From NCBI GenBank assembly GCA_032433765.1, contig JAVIAB010000073.1, positions 53,573,634 through 53,637,633 of the forward strand: a stretch of 64,000 nt of DNA, written 5' to 3'. Below the pieces are notes generated by a model. That model searched no databases. It saw nothing but the letters and a program-made list of their open reading frames with translations, and was not told the origin of the DNA. Below, in pieces: positions 33,124 to 43,905 of this stretch. The translations under genes were made by a program, and so were the position numbers. The stretch's first letter is position 1. Every line of letters begins with the position of its first letter. This stretch comes from Megaustenia siamemsis (lineage: Eukaryota; Mollusca; Gastropoda; Stylommatophora; Ariophantidae).

Positions 33124-33347
33124 TCATCATCATAATCGAGTGCCGTCTCGGCATCGAAGGTTTGCTGCCATGGAGCGTCATTCCGCTGTCTCTAGCTTTG
33201 ATAGCTCAGGTTGTTTAAGCTAACTTATCCATCTCTTGATGTTACTTGTCCGCGTCCATGTTAGTCTAGGTCTGCATCTGCCTCTTTTACCTTGTATTTT
33301 TCTTTCCAAGATTACTTTTAGTAGGCTGTTGTTTCTTTTAACATACC
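33124..33347 (-). mobile_element. LINE LC, 3' end
   Basis: The minus strand gives the LC C-terminal codons ('RPRLTWTR..IKRWIS', 'MAANLRC.DGT' equivalents) and a (GAT)n tail at 33124. It is truncated where a poly-C run and an S1 body begin at about 33348. Confidence 0.75.
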
Positions 33348-33361
33348 TCCACCCCCCCCCC

Positions 33362-33610
33362 CCAGGTTAGTGAACTGGACTACAAAGGACAAGGGGTAGG
33401 GTTCGATCCCAACCGACGGCTTCCGGGTTCACCCAGCCTTAAATGGGTACCGGATTTGTTTCTGGGAAAGTAAAGCAGCACGGGCGTAATACCGACCACA
33501 TTACCCCAAAAATCATGTGCCGAAGGTCTGTAAAATATAGGGTCACTAACACCATATTTCCCTATACGCCACTTGGCGTGACGGGGGTACTTTACTTTTT
33601 TTTTTTATTA
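33362..33610 (+). mobile_element. SINE S1 copy, head truncated
   Basis: It starts at 'aggttagtgaactggactac', so the A box is lost, but B box GGTTCGATCCC (33389-33399) and the complete body to the poly-T tail at 33593-33606 are present. The missing head is replaced by a C(13) run. Confidence 0.9.
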
Positions 33611-34130
33611 ATAACAATATATAATGCAGTCTAATATGACTGCATAATCTGCACAAAAGAAATATAATGTTACATTTTCTAGTAAAGCTAAAGTGTACAG
33701 ACAACGTTTGTGAGTTTGTAAGAGAAAAATTGTTTGAGTTGGTGTTAGAGAAATATTCGTTTTGTGGAGTTTACTAATAATAACGCATTCTTGGCAGACA
33801 GTACAAGATAAACGATGTTGTTTTCCGCTTAGCACAGGTAAACCTGGGCTGTGTGTATATTTGTGGGAACAAAAATAAAACTGGCTTTAATTTTCTGGAA
33901 ATAGAATTTGGAATAATATTACATTCTTTCGAAAAGTTGAGCCTTGGCCATTTATCTTTTACTGCAAAAATTGTGAAGATTATTGGTTACACTTTTGTTG
34001 ACGTGTGAGAGAAATGATTTTGGGCATTTTCTTGATCATTAGTTGTACGTTTATGTATGTCATCATGTCCTCATCACGTAATGGGCCACACATTTTGTAA
34101 TATGATAGAAATGTCTTCTTAGAGAGCTGC
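33611..34130. other. unassigned spacer
   Basis: No gene recognised. Confidence 0.35.
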
Positions 34131-34242
34131 GCAGTAGGAGGCAGTCTGATCATCTGAAAAAGGCACCCGTCATGCAAGTTTTTCGACCCTTGGGGGCAAG
34201 GGGTGCCTGGGTCATGAAACCTAGGAGTCGGCCTCCTGCTGC
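34131..34242. mobile_element. repeat M copy with inverted ends
   Basis: It starts GCAGTAGGAGGC and ends GCCTCCTGCTGC, an inverted pair of about 12 bp. The interior has 'gtctgatcatctgaaaaagg' and 'cgacccttgggggca'. Related copies lie at 35078-35208 and 46558-46694. Confidence 0.6.
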
Positions 34243-34340
34243 CCTTGAGCCTAAAAGCCCACTATATGTTACGCATATTGTACATATATTCTGGTCTATG
34301 CTAATCCTCTAAATGAATCTACTACAAATACCCAGTCGCG

Positions 34341-34595
34341 CATTTTTGTCTAGGGAGCCGCGATAGCTCAGTGGTTAGTGAACTGGACTACATAGGACAA
34401 GGGGTAGGGTTCGATCCCAACCGACGGCTTCCGGGTTCACCCAGCCTTAAATGGGTACCGAATTTTTTCTGGGAAAGTGAAGCGGCACGGGCGTAATACC
34501 GACCACATTACCCAAAAATCATGTGCTGAAGGGCTGTAAAATTTATGGTCACTAACACCATATTCCCTATACGCCACTTGACGTGACGGGGGCAC

Positions 34596-34638
<43 letters not shown>

Positions 34639-34647
34639 TTTTTGTCT
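34341..34647 (+). mobile_element. SINE S1, full-length with 11-bp target duplication
   Basis: The insert 34352-34636 sits between perfect repeats CATTTTTGTCT (34341-34351 and 34637-34647). The head has A box TAGCTCAGTGG at 34364-34374 and B box GGTTCGATCCC at 34408-34418, spaced as in a tRNA. The body has the core 'aaatgggtaccg..ttttttctgggaa', the 'gcgtaataccgaccacatta' block and the terminal 'cgccacttgacgtgac'. A T(33) tail suggests recent insertion. Confidence 0.95.
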
Positions 34648-35077
34648 TAGCCCTAACCTAGAACATTTAGTGTCGGCTCATCGTGCTGACTGCAGACAGA
34701 TTGTCATTTCTGCGTGTCGCTCTCAAGTACTCTTGACTGCATGGCCACGTGTACTCTTGACATTCTGACTAAAAATAAATTCGCTTACCGGAGCATAACT
34801 CGACACAATGAGATGTGTTGGATGCTGACATCAGCTGATAATGATTCATGTCACTTTAAGTCACCCTACTTTCTACGAGCATTTTTCTGGTACATTTTTT
34901 TTTCAGAGGCTGGGTGAACCTAGAGGAGGTGTTAAGAAGTAAAACTCGTCATATTTGGGAGTCAATTCCTGACAATTTGTTAAACAAGCAAACGCCCTAA
35001 CTACTTATCGCTAATGTCGATAATTGTAGCTGTTATTTCAGTAACATGGCAATAGGAGACTCTTTAAGCAGAACGTT
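34648..35077. other. unassigned spacer
   Basis: No gene recognised. Confidence 0.35.
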
Positions 35078-35208
35078 GCAGCAGGGGGCAATCTGATTAT
35101 CAGAAGAAGTCCCTCGACGCGCAAGTGTTTCGGCCCTTTAGCTTCTTGACACTATGTGAGAGGTGGGCCCGCCTTGAACATGACTCCCAGGCGTCGACCT
35201 CCTGCTGC
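35078..35208. mobile_element. repeat M copy with inverted ends
   Basis: It starts GCAGCAGGGGGC and ends GACCTCCTGCTGC, with interior 'aatctgattatcagaagaag' and 'gtttcggccctttagcttct'. Homologous to 34131-34242 and 46558-46694. Confidence 0.6.
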
Positions 35209-35950
35209 ATTGAACTCGAAGGTTTATTTTCGGCATGTAATAACTACAGTTATTCTGCGCAACACTTCTGATCAAATCTACTATTTATATCCGGTTGTAC
35301 ACGACTGTCTTAACTTTAACCACTATTTCAGTAAGTAACAATTAATATATAACCGTGAGTTATTATATGAATTATAATGTTTTTAACATTGGAATGTCCT
35401 GGCATTTGTAGTTAGATTCCAGATAAGATAGCAGACGAAGCAAAGAACTGAGTCAACAGGTAGAGGAGTGAATTTAACAGAACCTGTTTGAACTGCATAA
35501 ATCACAACAAGAAACTCGGGAAGACTTGGTGTTTCAGTCTATTCTGAACTATCTATAATCGTCCTGAGCTTGGCTTGCTACTCGTTTCAGCAGATCAGCA
35601 CGGCAGAGTGGTTGACGAAACTCGCAGCTTTCCTCTACTTTAATCAAAATTTTAACGTAAAATGCATTGTAGCATGAGATTGTAAACCCGAATTGGACTT
35701 CAGATGGGTGTCTATGTATACAATAGAGAAGCAGCTACTCAGAATTTGAGCTGTTATTACTATTGTTTGCGACTGATGGCAATTATTACTATTTTATATT
35801 GTAGTTACCGACAACGGAAAAAATAGGAGATCTGGCTAGATACAGAGCAGACATTCGTTCAGAAGGGATGTAGTAAATGCAATGTTATGCAAAGAACGTG
35901 CAACCGGAAGATGTTTATTATTTGTTGCAGAAGCAATAATGGAGGAATTT
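35209..35950. other. unassigned spacer
   Basis: No gene or repeat recognised. Confidence 0.35.
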
Positions 35951-36066
35951 ATTATTGTTAATATTATAATAATCATTATTATTTTAGTATTAGTAATTCT
36001 AGTTGTAGTAATAGTAGTAGTAGTCGTAACAGTAGTAGTAATTGTAGTAGGTAGTAGTAGTAATAC
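35951..36066. repeat. imperfect (TAG/TAA)n trinucleotide tract
   Basis: Mixed ATT/TAG/TAA trinucleotides. Both strands stay open over this stretch for compositional reasons only. Confidence 0.85.
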
Positions 36067-36650
36067 GTTATTACTTATAGGCAAAATCATGAATTAGCAA
36101 TGGTGTATTAAGCTGTATACAGAGAAAATTCTCGAAGCATATCGGTCAAGTGCTCAGAATGGACGATTGAAGACTCTCACGCCAGTCCCTTATGTGGACA
36201 CAGGGTGGCTTAAGAAATCAAGGAAGAAAACGAAACTAAGGAAAATAATTATTAGACAGAGCTAAGCAGTAATATTAAAACAAAAAAACAAGTCCAACAA
36301 TAACATAAATCGGTAGACGTGGAAATATTGTTTCTGGCTTCTTGCCATTTTCGGGCCGAGATAAACTTGCAAAGCAATGAAAGTCATAAAAGTTATACAT
36401 AATAGTATATGGTTTGGTAATAGGAACAATTAGAATACAAGTATTTGTATCTAGCAGGCAAGCAAAATATACAAGAGTAGTATTTGTAACAATAATAGTA
36501 ATAGTACTGGATATATATTATTAGTAGTAATAAAATAGTGGTATTAATAGTGGTACTAATGTCGAGGTACTGTATACAATTCTAGTAAAAAGATTACTCG
36601 TTCTTGCAGTAATGATAGAAGCTTCTGTGAGGAAGTAATTAGTGCACTCT
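36067..36650. other. unassigned AT-rich spacer
   Basis: Scattered TAG/ATA-type trinucleotides at 36480-36560; otherwise nothing is recognised. Confidence 0.35.
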
Positions 36651-36995
36651 TGTGTTGAAATAAGAGATAAGATCAGAAATGAAGAACTAAGAAAAGAGCT
36701 AGGAATAGCCCCCACCATAGAATATATAAGGAAACAACAGATAAAATGGTTTGGCCACGTGACAAGGCAGAAATATCAAAACACAACACAACGAGCCTTC
36801 AACAAACGTTGTGAGAACACCAGACCCAAGGGTCGACCACGAAAAAGATGGATCGATGGAATATTAGAAGCACTAGGAAACATAACAGCAGCAGAGGCGA
36901 ACAGAAGAGCAAAAGACCGCAAATTATATCTCCCCTCGACTCTGAAAGGCAGATGAGGAAGGAAAGAGGAAGAAGAAGAGGAAGATGTGTTGAAA
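36651..36995 (+). mobile_element. LINE LF, 3' end with 10-bp target duplication
   Basis: The insert 36661-36985 lies between TGTGTTGAAA at 36651-36660 and 36986-36995. The open frame reads 'IRDKIRNEELRKELGIAPTI', 'YIRKQQIKWFGHVTRQK', 'GRPRKRWIDGILEALGNIT' and 'EANRRAKDRKLYLPSTLKGR' then a stop. It is the best preserved LF tail in the window, with the natural stop codon followed by a purine-rich 3' UTR. Confidence 0.9.
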
Positions 36996-37182
36996 ATTGC
37001 CTGGACGTTTGGCTACTGACTGATGGTGTTTATGTTGTTTTTATTTCACTAAGACGTCTTCGACGCTGTCTTAGACTCTGAAAATAGGGGTTTATTTTAC
37101 CTTGGAAACAATGAAAGGTGCTAATCACATCACTCATGCATACATTTTATCAATGATCATTTGTTGCTGAAATATATCATTA
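36996..37182. other. unassigned spacer
   Basis: No gene recognised. Confidence 0.3.
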
Positions 37183-37640
37183 TCACGTGCCATACTGGTT
37201 GGCGTAGGCGAACATGTCCTTTCACAGTTCTCTGTCCACAGTGCATTGTATCGATTAATCGTATAGGACACTAAGATATCAAATGTCTTTTCTCTTTGTC
37301 GTCCGCGATCTCTCGTTCCTTGTATTTTGCCAGTTATAACCAAGCTTTCTAAATTTCTTCTTCTCATGATGAGCTCGAAAAATGTTGATTGTTTCTTTCA
37401 CATGTTTCATTTCTTTGTTTGTTTGGAGCTCTCCTTTTATGTTGGTCACGTTGAGAATTTCTCAGTTGTCCTTCTGGCTGTTCTGGGAACTTTCACCATT
37501 CTTCTCGGAAGTCCACTCTCTACGGCTTCTAATTGTCCTTTCATTTGTTTGTCTGCTGTTCATGATTTACTTCCATGGGTTAGAATTGGCTGTATATAGC
37601 TCCGATTAGCTCTCTTTCTGGCTTCTTTTGACAGACTTGT
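37183..37640 (-). mobile_element. LINE LD, 3' part
   Basis: The minus strand encodes the LD tail: 'RRNLESLVITGKIQGTRDRG' and 'RQREKTFDILVS' (37367-37134), with upstream codons equivalent to 'WxxDKxTNEEVLKEAxxKRE'. It parallels 60196-60547 and 39328-39608. Frames are interrupted. Confidence 0.75.
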
Positions 37641-38120
37641 AAAACACAATTATTAATAATATACGAAACTTAGGCACACTTCATAATCCACAAGACCTGC
37701 AGCAGAACTGTAGCTGATGAACTGGTCTGGTCTACTAGCATCAAGAGATGGTGCTTGAATGTCATCGAATGCTAATAGGTTCAACCAGCAATAAATGGGT
37801 ACCAGAGTTATTCTTTAAAGGCAGAAAAAGTATATTTTCTTACTTTATGTGTTTACCAACCGCTCCTCTACATTGTCCATACTTGAAATGACGTTTAGAA
37901 GGCTTCAAACTGTTCTGTCGTGGTTTCGTGGTTTATAGTAAGTTGTAACATCTGCATTTTTCGACCCAATAAATCCGACTTCAGCGTGACATATATGAGT
38001 ACCGAGTTGCCTTCCTTTTCGATTTCCTACTAGCTTGGTTAGCTTTTAGTCTCATTCCAGGCCCAAGGTGAAGTAGAATCTTCATCAGTTTTGGTTCGCT
38101 GATAACGATGTAGGCGGTCA
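37641..38120. other. unassigned, with a SINE core remnant at ~37790-37835
   Basis: 'aaatgggtaccagag' at 37795-37809, followed by 'ttattctttaaaggcaga', resembles the SINE core of S1/S3. The remainder is unrecognised. Confidence 0.4.
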
Positions 38121-38123
38121 GCT

Positions 38124-38631
38124 ATGATTCACCGAGTAGTAGTAAAAATAGTAGCAATAAAAGTTTTAGTAAAAGTAGTTGTTGCAATATTAGTTGTAGT
38201 AATAGCAGTTGTATTAGTAGTAATATTAGTAGTAGTATTAGTAGATGTAGTAGCAGTATCAGAGATAGCAGTAATAGTACTAGATGTGATAGTAGTGGTA
38301 GTATATATAATAGTAGTAGTAGTAGTATTAGTAGATGTAATAGTATTAGCTGTAGTAGTAATATTATCAGTAGTAGTTTTAATACATGCAATAGTTGTAT
38401 TATTAGTATTGTAATAGTAATAGTAGTGGATGTAATAGTAGGAGTAGTATTAATATATATAATAGTATTAATTTTAATAGTAATAGCTATATTAGTAGTG
38501 GTAGTAGTATTAGTCGATGTAATAGTAATAGTTGTAGTAGTAATAATATCAGTAGTAATTTTAATAAATATTTTATTTGCAGTATTAGTAGATGTATATA
38601 CTAGTAAATACTTTTATTTACTATACTAGTA
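38124..38631. repeat. (TAG)n/(TAGTAA)n trinucleotide-rich tract
   Basis: About 500 bp of mixed TAG, TAA, TTG and TAT trinucleotides. The long open frames on both strands (valine/isoleucine-rich and leucine-rich) are composition artefacts and not membrane proteins. Confidence 0.85.
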
Positions 38632-39262
38632 AAAAGACAAGTGGAACAATATTAAAACAGGTAAATGAATTTAAATATTTGGGAGCTTTGATAACCTCAG
38701 ACAGAAGATGTACAAAAGAGGTGAGATGCAGAATGGCTCAGGCAAAAGCAGCTTTCCAAAAAATGAGGAAGATACTATGCAATCCATTTTTGACAATCGA
38801 AACAAGAAAAAGAGTTCTTAAATGTTGTGTAGAGTCAGTCTTAACATATGGATGTGAATTATGGACAATAGGACAACAAACAAGAAAATCACTGGAGTCT
38901 GTAGAAGTGTGGTTTTACAGAAGAATGTTGAGAATACCATGGACAGCTAAGAAGAGTAATGAAAACGTTCTAAATGAGGTCAAAGCACGAATAGAGTTAA
39001 TTTCCAATATTAGGAAGAAAAAATCATCATTTTCTGGCCATGTAATGAGAAGATAACAGTTGGAATATATTGTAACAACTGGGAAAATTGAGGGACGAAG
39101 CGATAGATGGAAGCAAAGAGAGAAAATACCTGACAGCTTAAGAGAATGACTTGGCAGAAGGTCAACAACAGAAATGATAAATAACTGTCGAGATCGAAAA
39201 TTGTGGAGAGACATGATCACCTACGCCAGCAGGCCTGGTACTTGATGATGATGATGATGATG
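38632..39262 (+). mobile_element. LINE LA, 3' part within the trinucleotide tract
   Basis: Open frame to 39056: 'GTILKQVNEFKYLGALITSD', 'RRCTKEVRCRMAQAKAAFQK', 'YGCELWTIGQQTRKSLESVE' and 'WFYRRMLRIPWTAKKSNENV', ending in 'GHVMRR' and a stop (TAA) where other copies continue. The 3' UTR ends in (GAT)n. It starts just after the YADD region, so it cannot be active. Confidence 0.88.
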
Positions 39263-39316
39263 ATTAGCTGGTGTAATAGTAGTAGCAGAATCTGAACACT
39301 ACTAGTAGTAGTCTCC

Positions 39317-39323
39317 TTTCTTT

Positions 39324-39357
<34 letters not shown>

Positions 39358-39619
39358 GTGCCATACCGGTTGGCGTAGGTGATCATGTCCCTCCACAATC
39401 TTCCATCTACAGTGCATCGTATTAGTTCTGTTGTTGACTGTTTTCTATGTCATGACACCAAGCTATCCAGTATTTTCTCTCTTTGTCGTCCGCGATCTCT
39501 CTTTCCTTTTATTTTGCCAGTTGTAAGCAAGTATTCCAACTTTCCTCTTCTCATAATGTGCCCGAAAAATGTTGATTGCTTCTTTCTGATGTTTTTAAGA
39601 GCTCCCTTTTTCTTTAAAT
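39317..39619 (-). mobile_element. LINE LD, 3' end with 11-bp target duplication
   Basis: The insert 39328-39608 lies between perfect repeats TTTCTTTAAAT at 39317-39327 and 39609-39619. Its (ATC)n tail at 39328 is followed by the LD 3' UTR 'gtgccataccggttggcgta'. Minus-strand codons give 'GALKNIRKKQSTFFGHIMRR', 'GKLEYLLTTGKIKGKRDRGR' and 'QREKI'. Confidence 0.9.
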
Positions 39620-39763
39620 AGGGGGAAAAAAACACATAAAATCGTCCAATACAAGCAGATACTATCATCAACTAGTGAATATTCTGATGACGTTCGTAAT
39701 AAATCTGTAGCTATGATGTGATTGCCGGAGTCAAGAGGATGTTGTCTAAATTCAAGAGAACTA

Positions 39764-41281
39764 CATCTGGAACAGCCTCAGTGGCTGAGTGGTTAGTGTG
39801 CTCACCTCAGTGGCGGAGTGGTTTGTGTGCTCACCTCAGTAGCGGAGTGGTTTGTGTGCTAACCTCAGTGGCTGAGTGGTTTGTGTGCTCACCTCAGTGG
39901 CTGAGTGGTTAGTGTGCTCGCCTCGGTGGCTGAGTGGTTTGTGTGCTCGCCTCAGTGGCTGAGTGGTTTGTGTGCTCGCCTCAGTGGCTGAGTGGTTTGT
40001 GTGCTCGCCTCAGTGGCTGAGTGGTTTGTGTGCTCGCCTCAGTGGCTGAATGGTTTGTGTGCTCGCCTCAGTGGCTGAGTGGTTTGTGTGCTCACCTCAG
40101 AGGCGGAGTGGTTTGTGTGCTCACCTCAGTGGCGGAGTGGTTAGTGTGCTCACCTCAGTGGCTGAGTGGTTAGTGTGCTCGCCTAGGTGGCTGAGCGGTT
40201 TATGTGCTCACCTCAGTGGCTGAGTGGTTAGTGTGCTCGCCTCAGTGGCTGAGTGGTTAGTGTGCTCGCCTCGGTAGCTGAGTGGTTTATGTGCTCACCT
40301 CAGTGGCTGAGTGGTTAGTGTGCTCGCCTCGGTGGCTGAGTGGTTTGTGTGCTCGCCTCGGTGGCTGAGTGGTTAGTGTGCTCGCCTCGGTGGCTGAGTG
40401 GTTAGTGTGCTCACCTCGGTGGCTGAGTGGTTAGTGTGCTCACCTCAGTGGCTGAGTGGTTAGTGTGCTCACCTCGGTGGCTGAGTGGTTAGTGTGCTCG
40501 CCTCGGTGGCTGAGTGGTTAGTGTGCTCACCTCAGTGGCTGAGTGGTTAGTGTGCTCACCTCAGTGGCTGAGTGGTTAGTGTGCTCACCTCAGTGGCTGA
40601 GTGGTTAGTGTGCTCACCTCAGTGGCTGAGTGGTTAGTGTGCTCGCCTCAGTGGCTGAGTGGTTAGTGTACTCGCCTCGGTGGCTGAGTGGTTAGTGTGC
40701 TCACCTCAGTGGCTGAGTGGTTAGTGTGCTCACCTCAGTGGCTGAGTGGTTAGTGTGCTCACCTCAGTGGCTGAGTGGTTTATGTGCTCACCTCAGTGGC
40801 TGAGTGGTTAGTGTGCTCGCCTCGGTGGCTGAGTGGTTTGTGTGCTCGCCTCGGTGGCTGAGTCGTTAGTGTGCTCACCTCAGTGGCTGAGTGGTTAGTG
40901 TGCTCACCTCAGTGGCTGAGTGGTTAGTGTGCTCGCCTCAGTGGCTGAGTGGTTAGTGTACTCGCCTCGGTGGCTGAGTGGTTAGTGTGCTCGTCTCAGT
41001 GGCTGAGTGGTTAGCGTGCTCGCTTCCTGACCAGGCGGGTCGAGGTTCGATCCCCAGCTGTGACGGATTCTTTTTCGGACCGACAAGGCTCCGGGGTTCA
41101 CTTACTCTAAAAATGGGTACCAGAGATTTTTCTGGAAACTAAAGGCGGCTTGGCGTGATATCGACCACATCATCCAAAAATGTGCCTTGGGGATAGAAAA
41201 ATACGGTCACCAACACCATATTCCCAAGACGGCTAGCAAGGCGTGAAGGGAACCTTTTTTTATTTTTTTTTCATCTGGAAC
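39764..41281 (+). mobile_element. giant SINE S3 with amplified A box (1,498 bp)
   Basis: The insert 39774-41271 lies between perfect 10-bp repeats CATCTGGAAC at 39764-39773 and 41272-41281. The 3' portion is an ordinary tRNA-derived SINE: head with B box GGTTCGATCC (41044-41053), core 'aaatgggtaccagag', 'cgtgatatcgaccacatcat', 'caacaccatattcccaaga' and a T-rich tail. The 5' head is expanded into about 43 tandem 29-bp units, each carrying a perfect eukaryotic pol III A-box match TGGCTGAGTGG. Without the expansion the element would be about 280 bp, the usual SINE length. The array and the SINE were delivered, or expanded, within one insertion site. Confidence 0.93.
39774..41030 (+). repeat. 29-bp tandem A-box array (~43 units)
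   Basis: Unit CCTCAGTGGCTGAGTGGTTA plus GTGTGCTCA, period 29. Variants are G/A at the CTCR position, TTAG/TTTG and CTCAG/CTCGG. The middle of the array is most uniform and the left edge has 'GGCGGAGTGG' variants. The unit equals the 5' end of a tRNA-Ser/Leu-like head through the A box and into the anticodon arm. Confidence 0.95.
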
Positions 41282-41900
41282 GTGGCAAGATTGTATTTTC
41301 CATGTATTTAACTCTGCTTGATTTTCTGAGCAGGTGATCTGGACACTTATGGACTTGTTCGATGTGCGATGATGATAATCAGGCAATCAGATTAAACTGT
41401 GATCAATAAAGTTATCAATAAGCAATGATAAACTTGCCTGATCAAATATAAAATATACATTTTTCGATACAAAATTCTAAACCTCTGACAAATTCGTTTG
41501 CAATCGTAATGTATGACAAATACGATAAACACTTGACACTCTCTTACACTTTTCGACCGGGCCCCAGGACTTTAAACCCCACAAAGTTGTTACGTCACAC
41601 AGTTTATCGCGGTTTTGCATTCCTCCAAAATTTATCACCCCCAACGCCCACTGGAACATTTCCCCACTGTAAAATTAAGAGGTCTCCATCCTCTCACCGG
41701 TGAAATATTTATTCCTTGTTTGTGTTACCTAGTTTGTTGAGAGAGAAACAAGAAAAGCATCCCTGCTTGCATTCTTCAGGATTCGTAGACAACAATTAAG
41801 TTCATTGTGCAATAGTAATAAAGAATAATGGTAGAGGGTACTCTACGTCTATATGGTGTACTTGAAGTATCGTGCTTGTGTCCTTATTCTTACAAGAACA
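41282..41900. other. unassigned spacer
   Basis: No gene recognised. Confidence 0.35.
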
Positions 41901-41903
41901 TTT

Positions 41904-41904
<1 letters not shown>

Positions 41905-41950
<46 letters not shown>

Positions 41951-41951
41951 A
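41905..41951. repeat. (GAT)n microsatellite
   Basis: About 15 GAT units. The acidic open frame across it (Asp run) is a repeat artefact. Confidence 0.95.
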
Positions 41952-42134
41952 ATCTTAGCGCTACGGAAGCAATGCGAGCATTTAGCTTCTTTTTTTTTAC
42001 CCTGGAAGGTGATGCTGTGAGCTGCAACGGCTTTCTTGATTTCCAGGGTATTGCTGGAGACATTGAATCTTCTCCATCCTAGGGAATCACAGTACTACGT
42101 CTTCTATATCCAATATGTCTTTTATATCCCACAA

Positions 42135-42507
42135 GTCTTCTATAAGGATAGGTAGAATTGGATGGAAGGAAAAGAAAACAAACGATGAAGTCTTAAAACA
42201 ACTAAAAATTAAAAAGAGAATTACTAAACACAATTCAAACAAGACAAATGCGATTTCTGGGCCATGTTGAAAGACACAGCAGCCTACTAAAAGTAATCCT
42301 GGAGGAGAAAATGCAAGGTAAAAGAGGCAGCGGCAGACCAAGACTAACATGGACGAGTAACATCAAAAGATGGACAAAGCAGTCTGTGACAACGTGCACC
42401 ATCAAAGCAAGAGACAGAGCAGAATGGCGCTCCATGGTAACCAACCTTCATTGGTGGGATGGCACTCGATGATCATGATGATGATGATGATGATGATGTC
42501 TTCTATA
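42135..42507 (+). mobile_element. LINE LC, 3' end with 10-bp target duplication
   Basis: The insert 42145-42497 (353 bp) lies between GTCTTCTATA at 42135-42144 and 42498-42507. Codons read 'MRFLGHVERHSSLLKVILEE', 'KMQGKRGSGRPRLTWTSNIK', 'RWTKQSVTTCTIKARDRAEW' and 'RSMVTNLHWWDGTR' then a stop, followed by the (GAT)n tail. The host DNA is a decayed 'gtcttctatatccca' repeat on both sides. Confidence 0.9.
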
Positions 42508-42727
42508 GCACATATATGTTTTCTTTATCCCATGTGTCTTATATATCCCAACGCGAGATCCACACTAGTGGACTAGTTTGTTTTGACGCAGATAGTTAAC
42601 ATGAAGCACATCTAGAAAGTCAAGTGAGGTCTTGGTTAGGTTTAGGTCGATGACTCTGTTGTGACGACCGCTGATTTTTTAGCTTGTGTTTTCCATAAAT
42701 AATCTGCCTGTGCACTAGCGTTTGGTT
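42508..42727. other. unassigned spacer
   Basis: No gene recognised. Confidence 0.3.
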
Positions 42728-42862
42728 TCTCGTGGTGGTCGGTATCACACCAGGCCGTTCTACTTTGCCAATAATATACGCTACCCATTTAAGACTATGT
42801 GGATCTAAATAGCCGTCGATCGGGACTTAAATCCAACCTCTTGCCAGTATGCAAACTGTAAA
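42728..42862 (-). mobile_element. SINE S1 remnant
   Basis: 'gtggtcggtatcacaccagg', 'ctacccatttaagactatgt', 'agccgtcgatcgggactta' and 'aatccaacctcttg' follow the minus-strand S1 body and B-box region, as at 22499-22620. Confidence 0.65.
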
Positions 42863-42884
42863 TAAATACGACTCCCTGAAAACT

Positions 42885-42968
42885 TCTAGGCCAGAGCTTT
42901 AGATATATAAGACTACCTGTAGACTTAAATCCTCTAGACGTAAGCTTTAGATATATAGGGAATAGGCA
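42885..42968. repeat. 48-bp minisatellite, detached block
   Basis: About 1.5 units of the repeat at 43612-43905 ('tagatatataagactacctg', 'tagacttaaatcctctagac'). Confidence 0.8.
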
Positions 42969-43611
42969 AATAATTGCGATGCTGAGGTCTTTCCTCCAAA
43001 CGACCACCGAGCCACCCTTGTCAGCCGGCTTGATGACAAAGGTCTTTCCTCCATACGACCACCGAGCTAGTTGAGTTCCACTAGTTGAGTTCCACTAGTT
43101 GAGTTCCACTAGTTGAGTTTCTTTTCTTCTCGACCCATGTTTGGTCTCTGGTCTGGCGCAAACCCCCCCCCCCCCCCCCATTTCCCACTTTGTCTCTTTT
43201 GTTTCCCACGATTTCTTGTTACCCTCCTTCCGGGACACGTGGTTTCCGGTCTATCCGGTCTATGTGGTCATTTTTTTCGTTCCCGGCGGACAGACAAGTC
43301 ATTCGAGCTAAGTGTCACTAATTTATATATGTATATATATTCTCCTATTCTTTCTATTTACTCATCCAACCTCCCCTCATGTAGCTTTCTTTTCTTCTTC
43401 TTTTTTCATTTTTCTACATCCTACTTCCCTCTTTTCTGTCCAACTCTTCTTTCTTATGATCATGTAGTTATAGATAATTTTGTTTCATCATTTGTTTTCG
43501 TTGTCCTTGTACTCTGAAGAAGGCCTCATGCCGAAACGCTAGTATTGTGTTGTGTTCCTCCCTTGTAAAGCTGTCTTCATACCTTGGAGTGTGTAACACT
43601 CCCCACCACTG
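42969..43611. other. unassigned; short direct repeats and poly-C
   Basis: 'gagttccactagtt' occurs in tandem at 43074-43120 and 'aaggtctttcctcca.acgac' is duplicated at 42985-43060. C(18) lies near 43163-43180. No gene is recognised. Confidence 0.5.
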
Positions 43612-43905
43612 GTTCCTTTAGATATATAAGTTTACCTGTAGACTTAAATCCTCTAGACGTAAACTTTAGATATATAAGACTACCTGTAGACTTAAATTCT
43701 CTTGACGAAAGCTTTAGATATTTAAGTTTACCTGTAGACTTGAATCCTCTAGACGTAAATTTAGATATATAAGACTACCTGTAGACTTAAATTCTCTTGA
43801 CGAAAGCTTTAGATATTTAAGTTTACCTGTAGACTTAAATCCTCTAGACGTAAGCTTTAGATATATAAGACTACATGTAGACTTGAATCCTCTAGCCCAG
43901 CACTG
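43612..43905. repeat. 48-bp minisatellite, ~6 units
   Basis: Two alternating subunits: 'agatatataagactacctgt' + 'agacttaaattctcttgacg' and 'agatatttaagtttacctgt' + 'agacttaaatcctctagacg'. This gives a roughly 96-bp higher-order repeat in the middle. Confidence 0.9.

Noticed and set aside
34352..34430. A genuine tRNA gene
   Set aside because: The A and B boxes belong to the SINE head. No complete cloverleaf with acceptor stem could be formed, and a SINE body and poly-T tail follow. The same holds at 41000-41070 and 44383-44460.
38122..38629. Leucine- or valine-rich 'membrane proteins' on both strands
   Set aside because: Trinucleotide composition leaves both strands open; no start context or conserved domain.
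41828..42082. Acidic (poly-Asp) protein
   Set aside because: The Asp run is the (GAT)n microsatellite.
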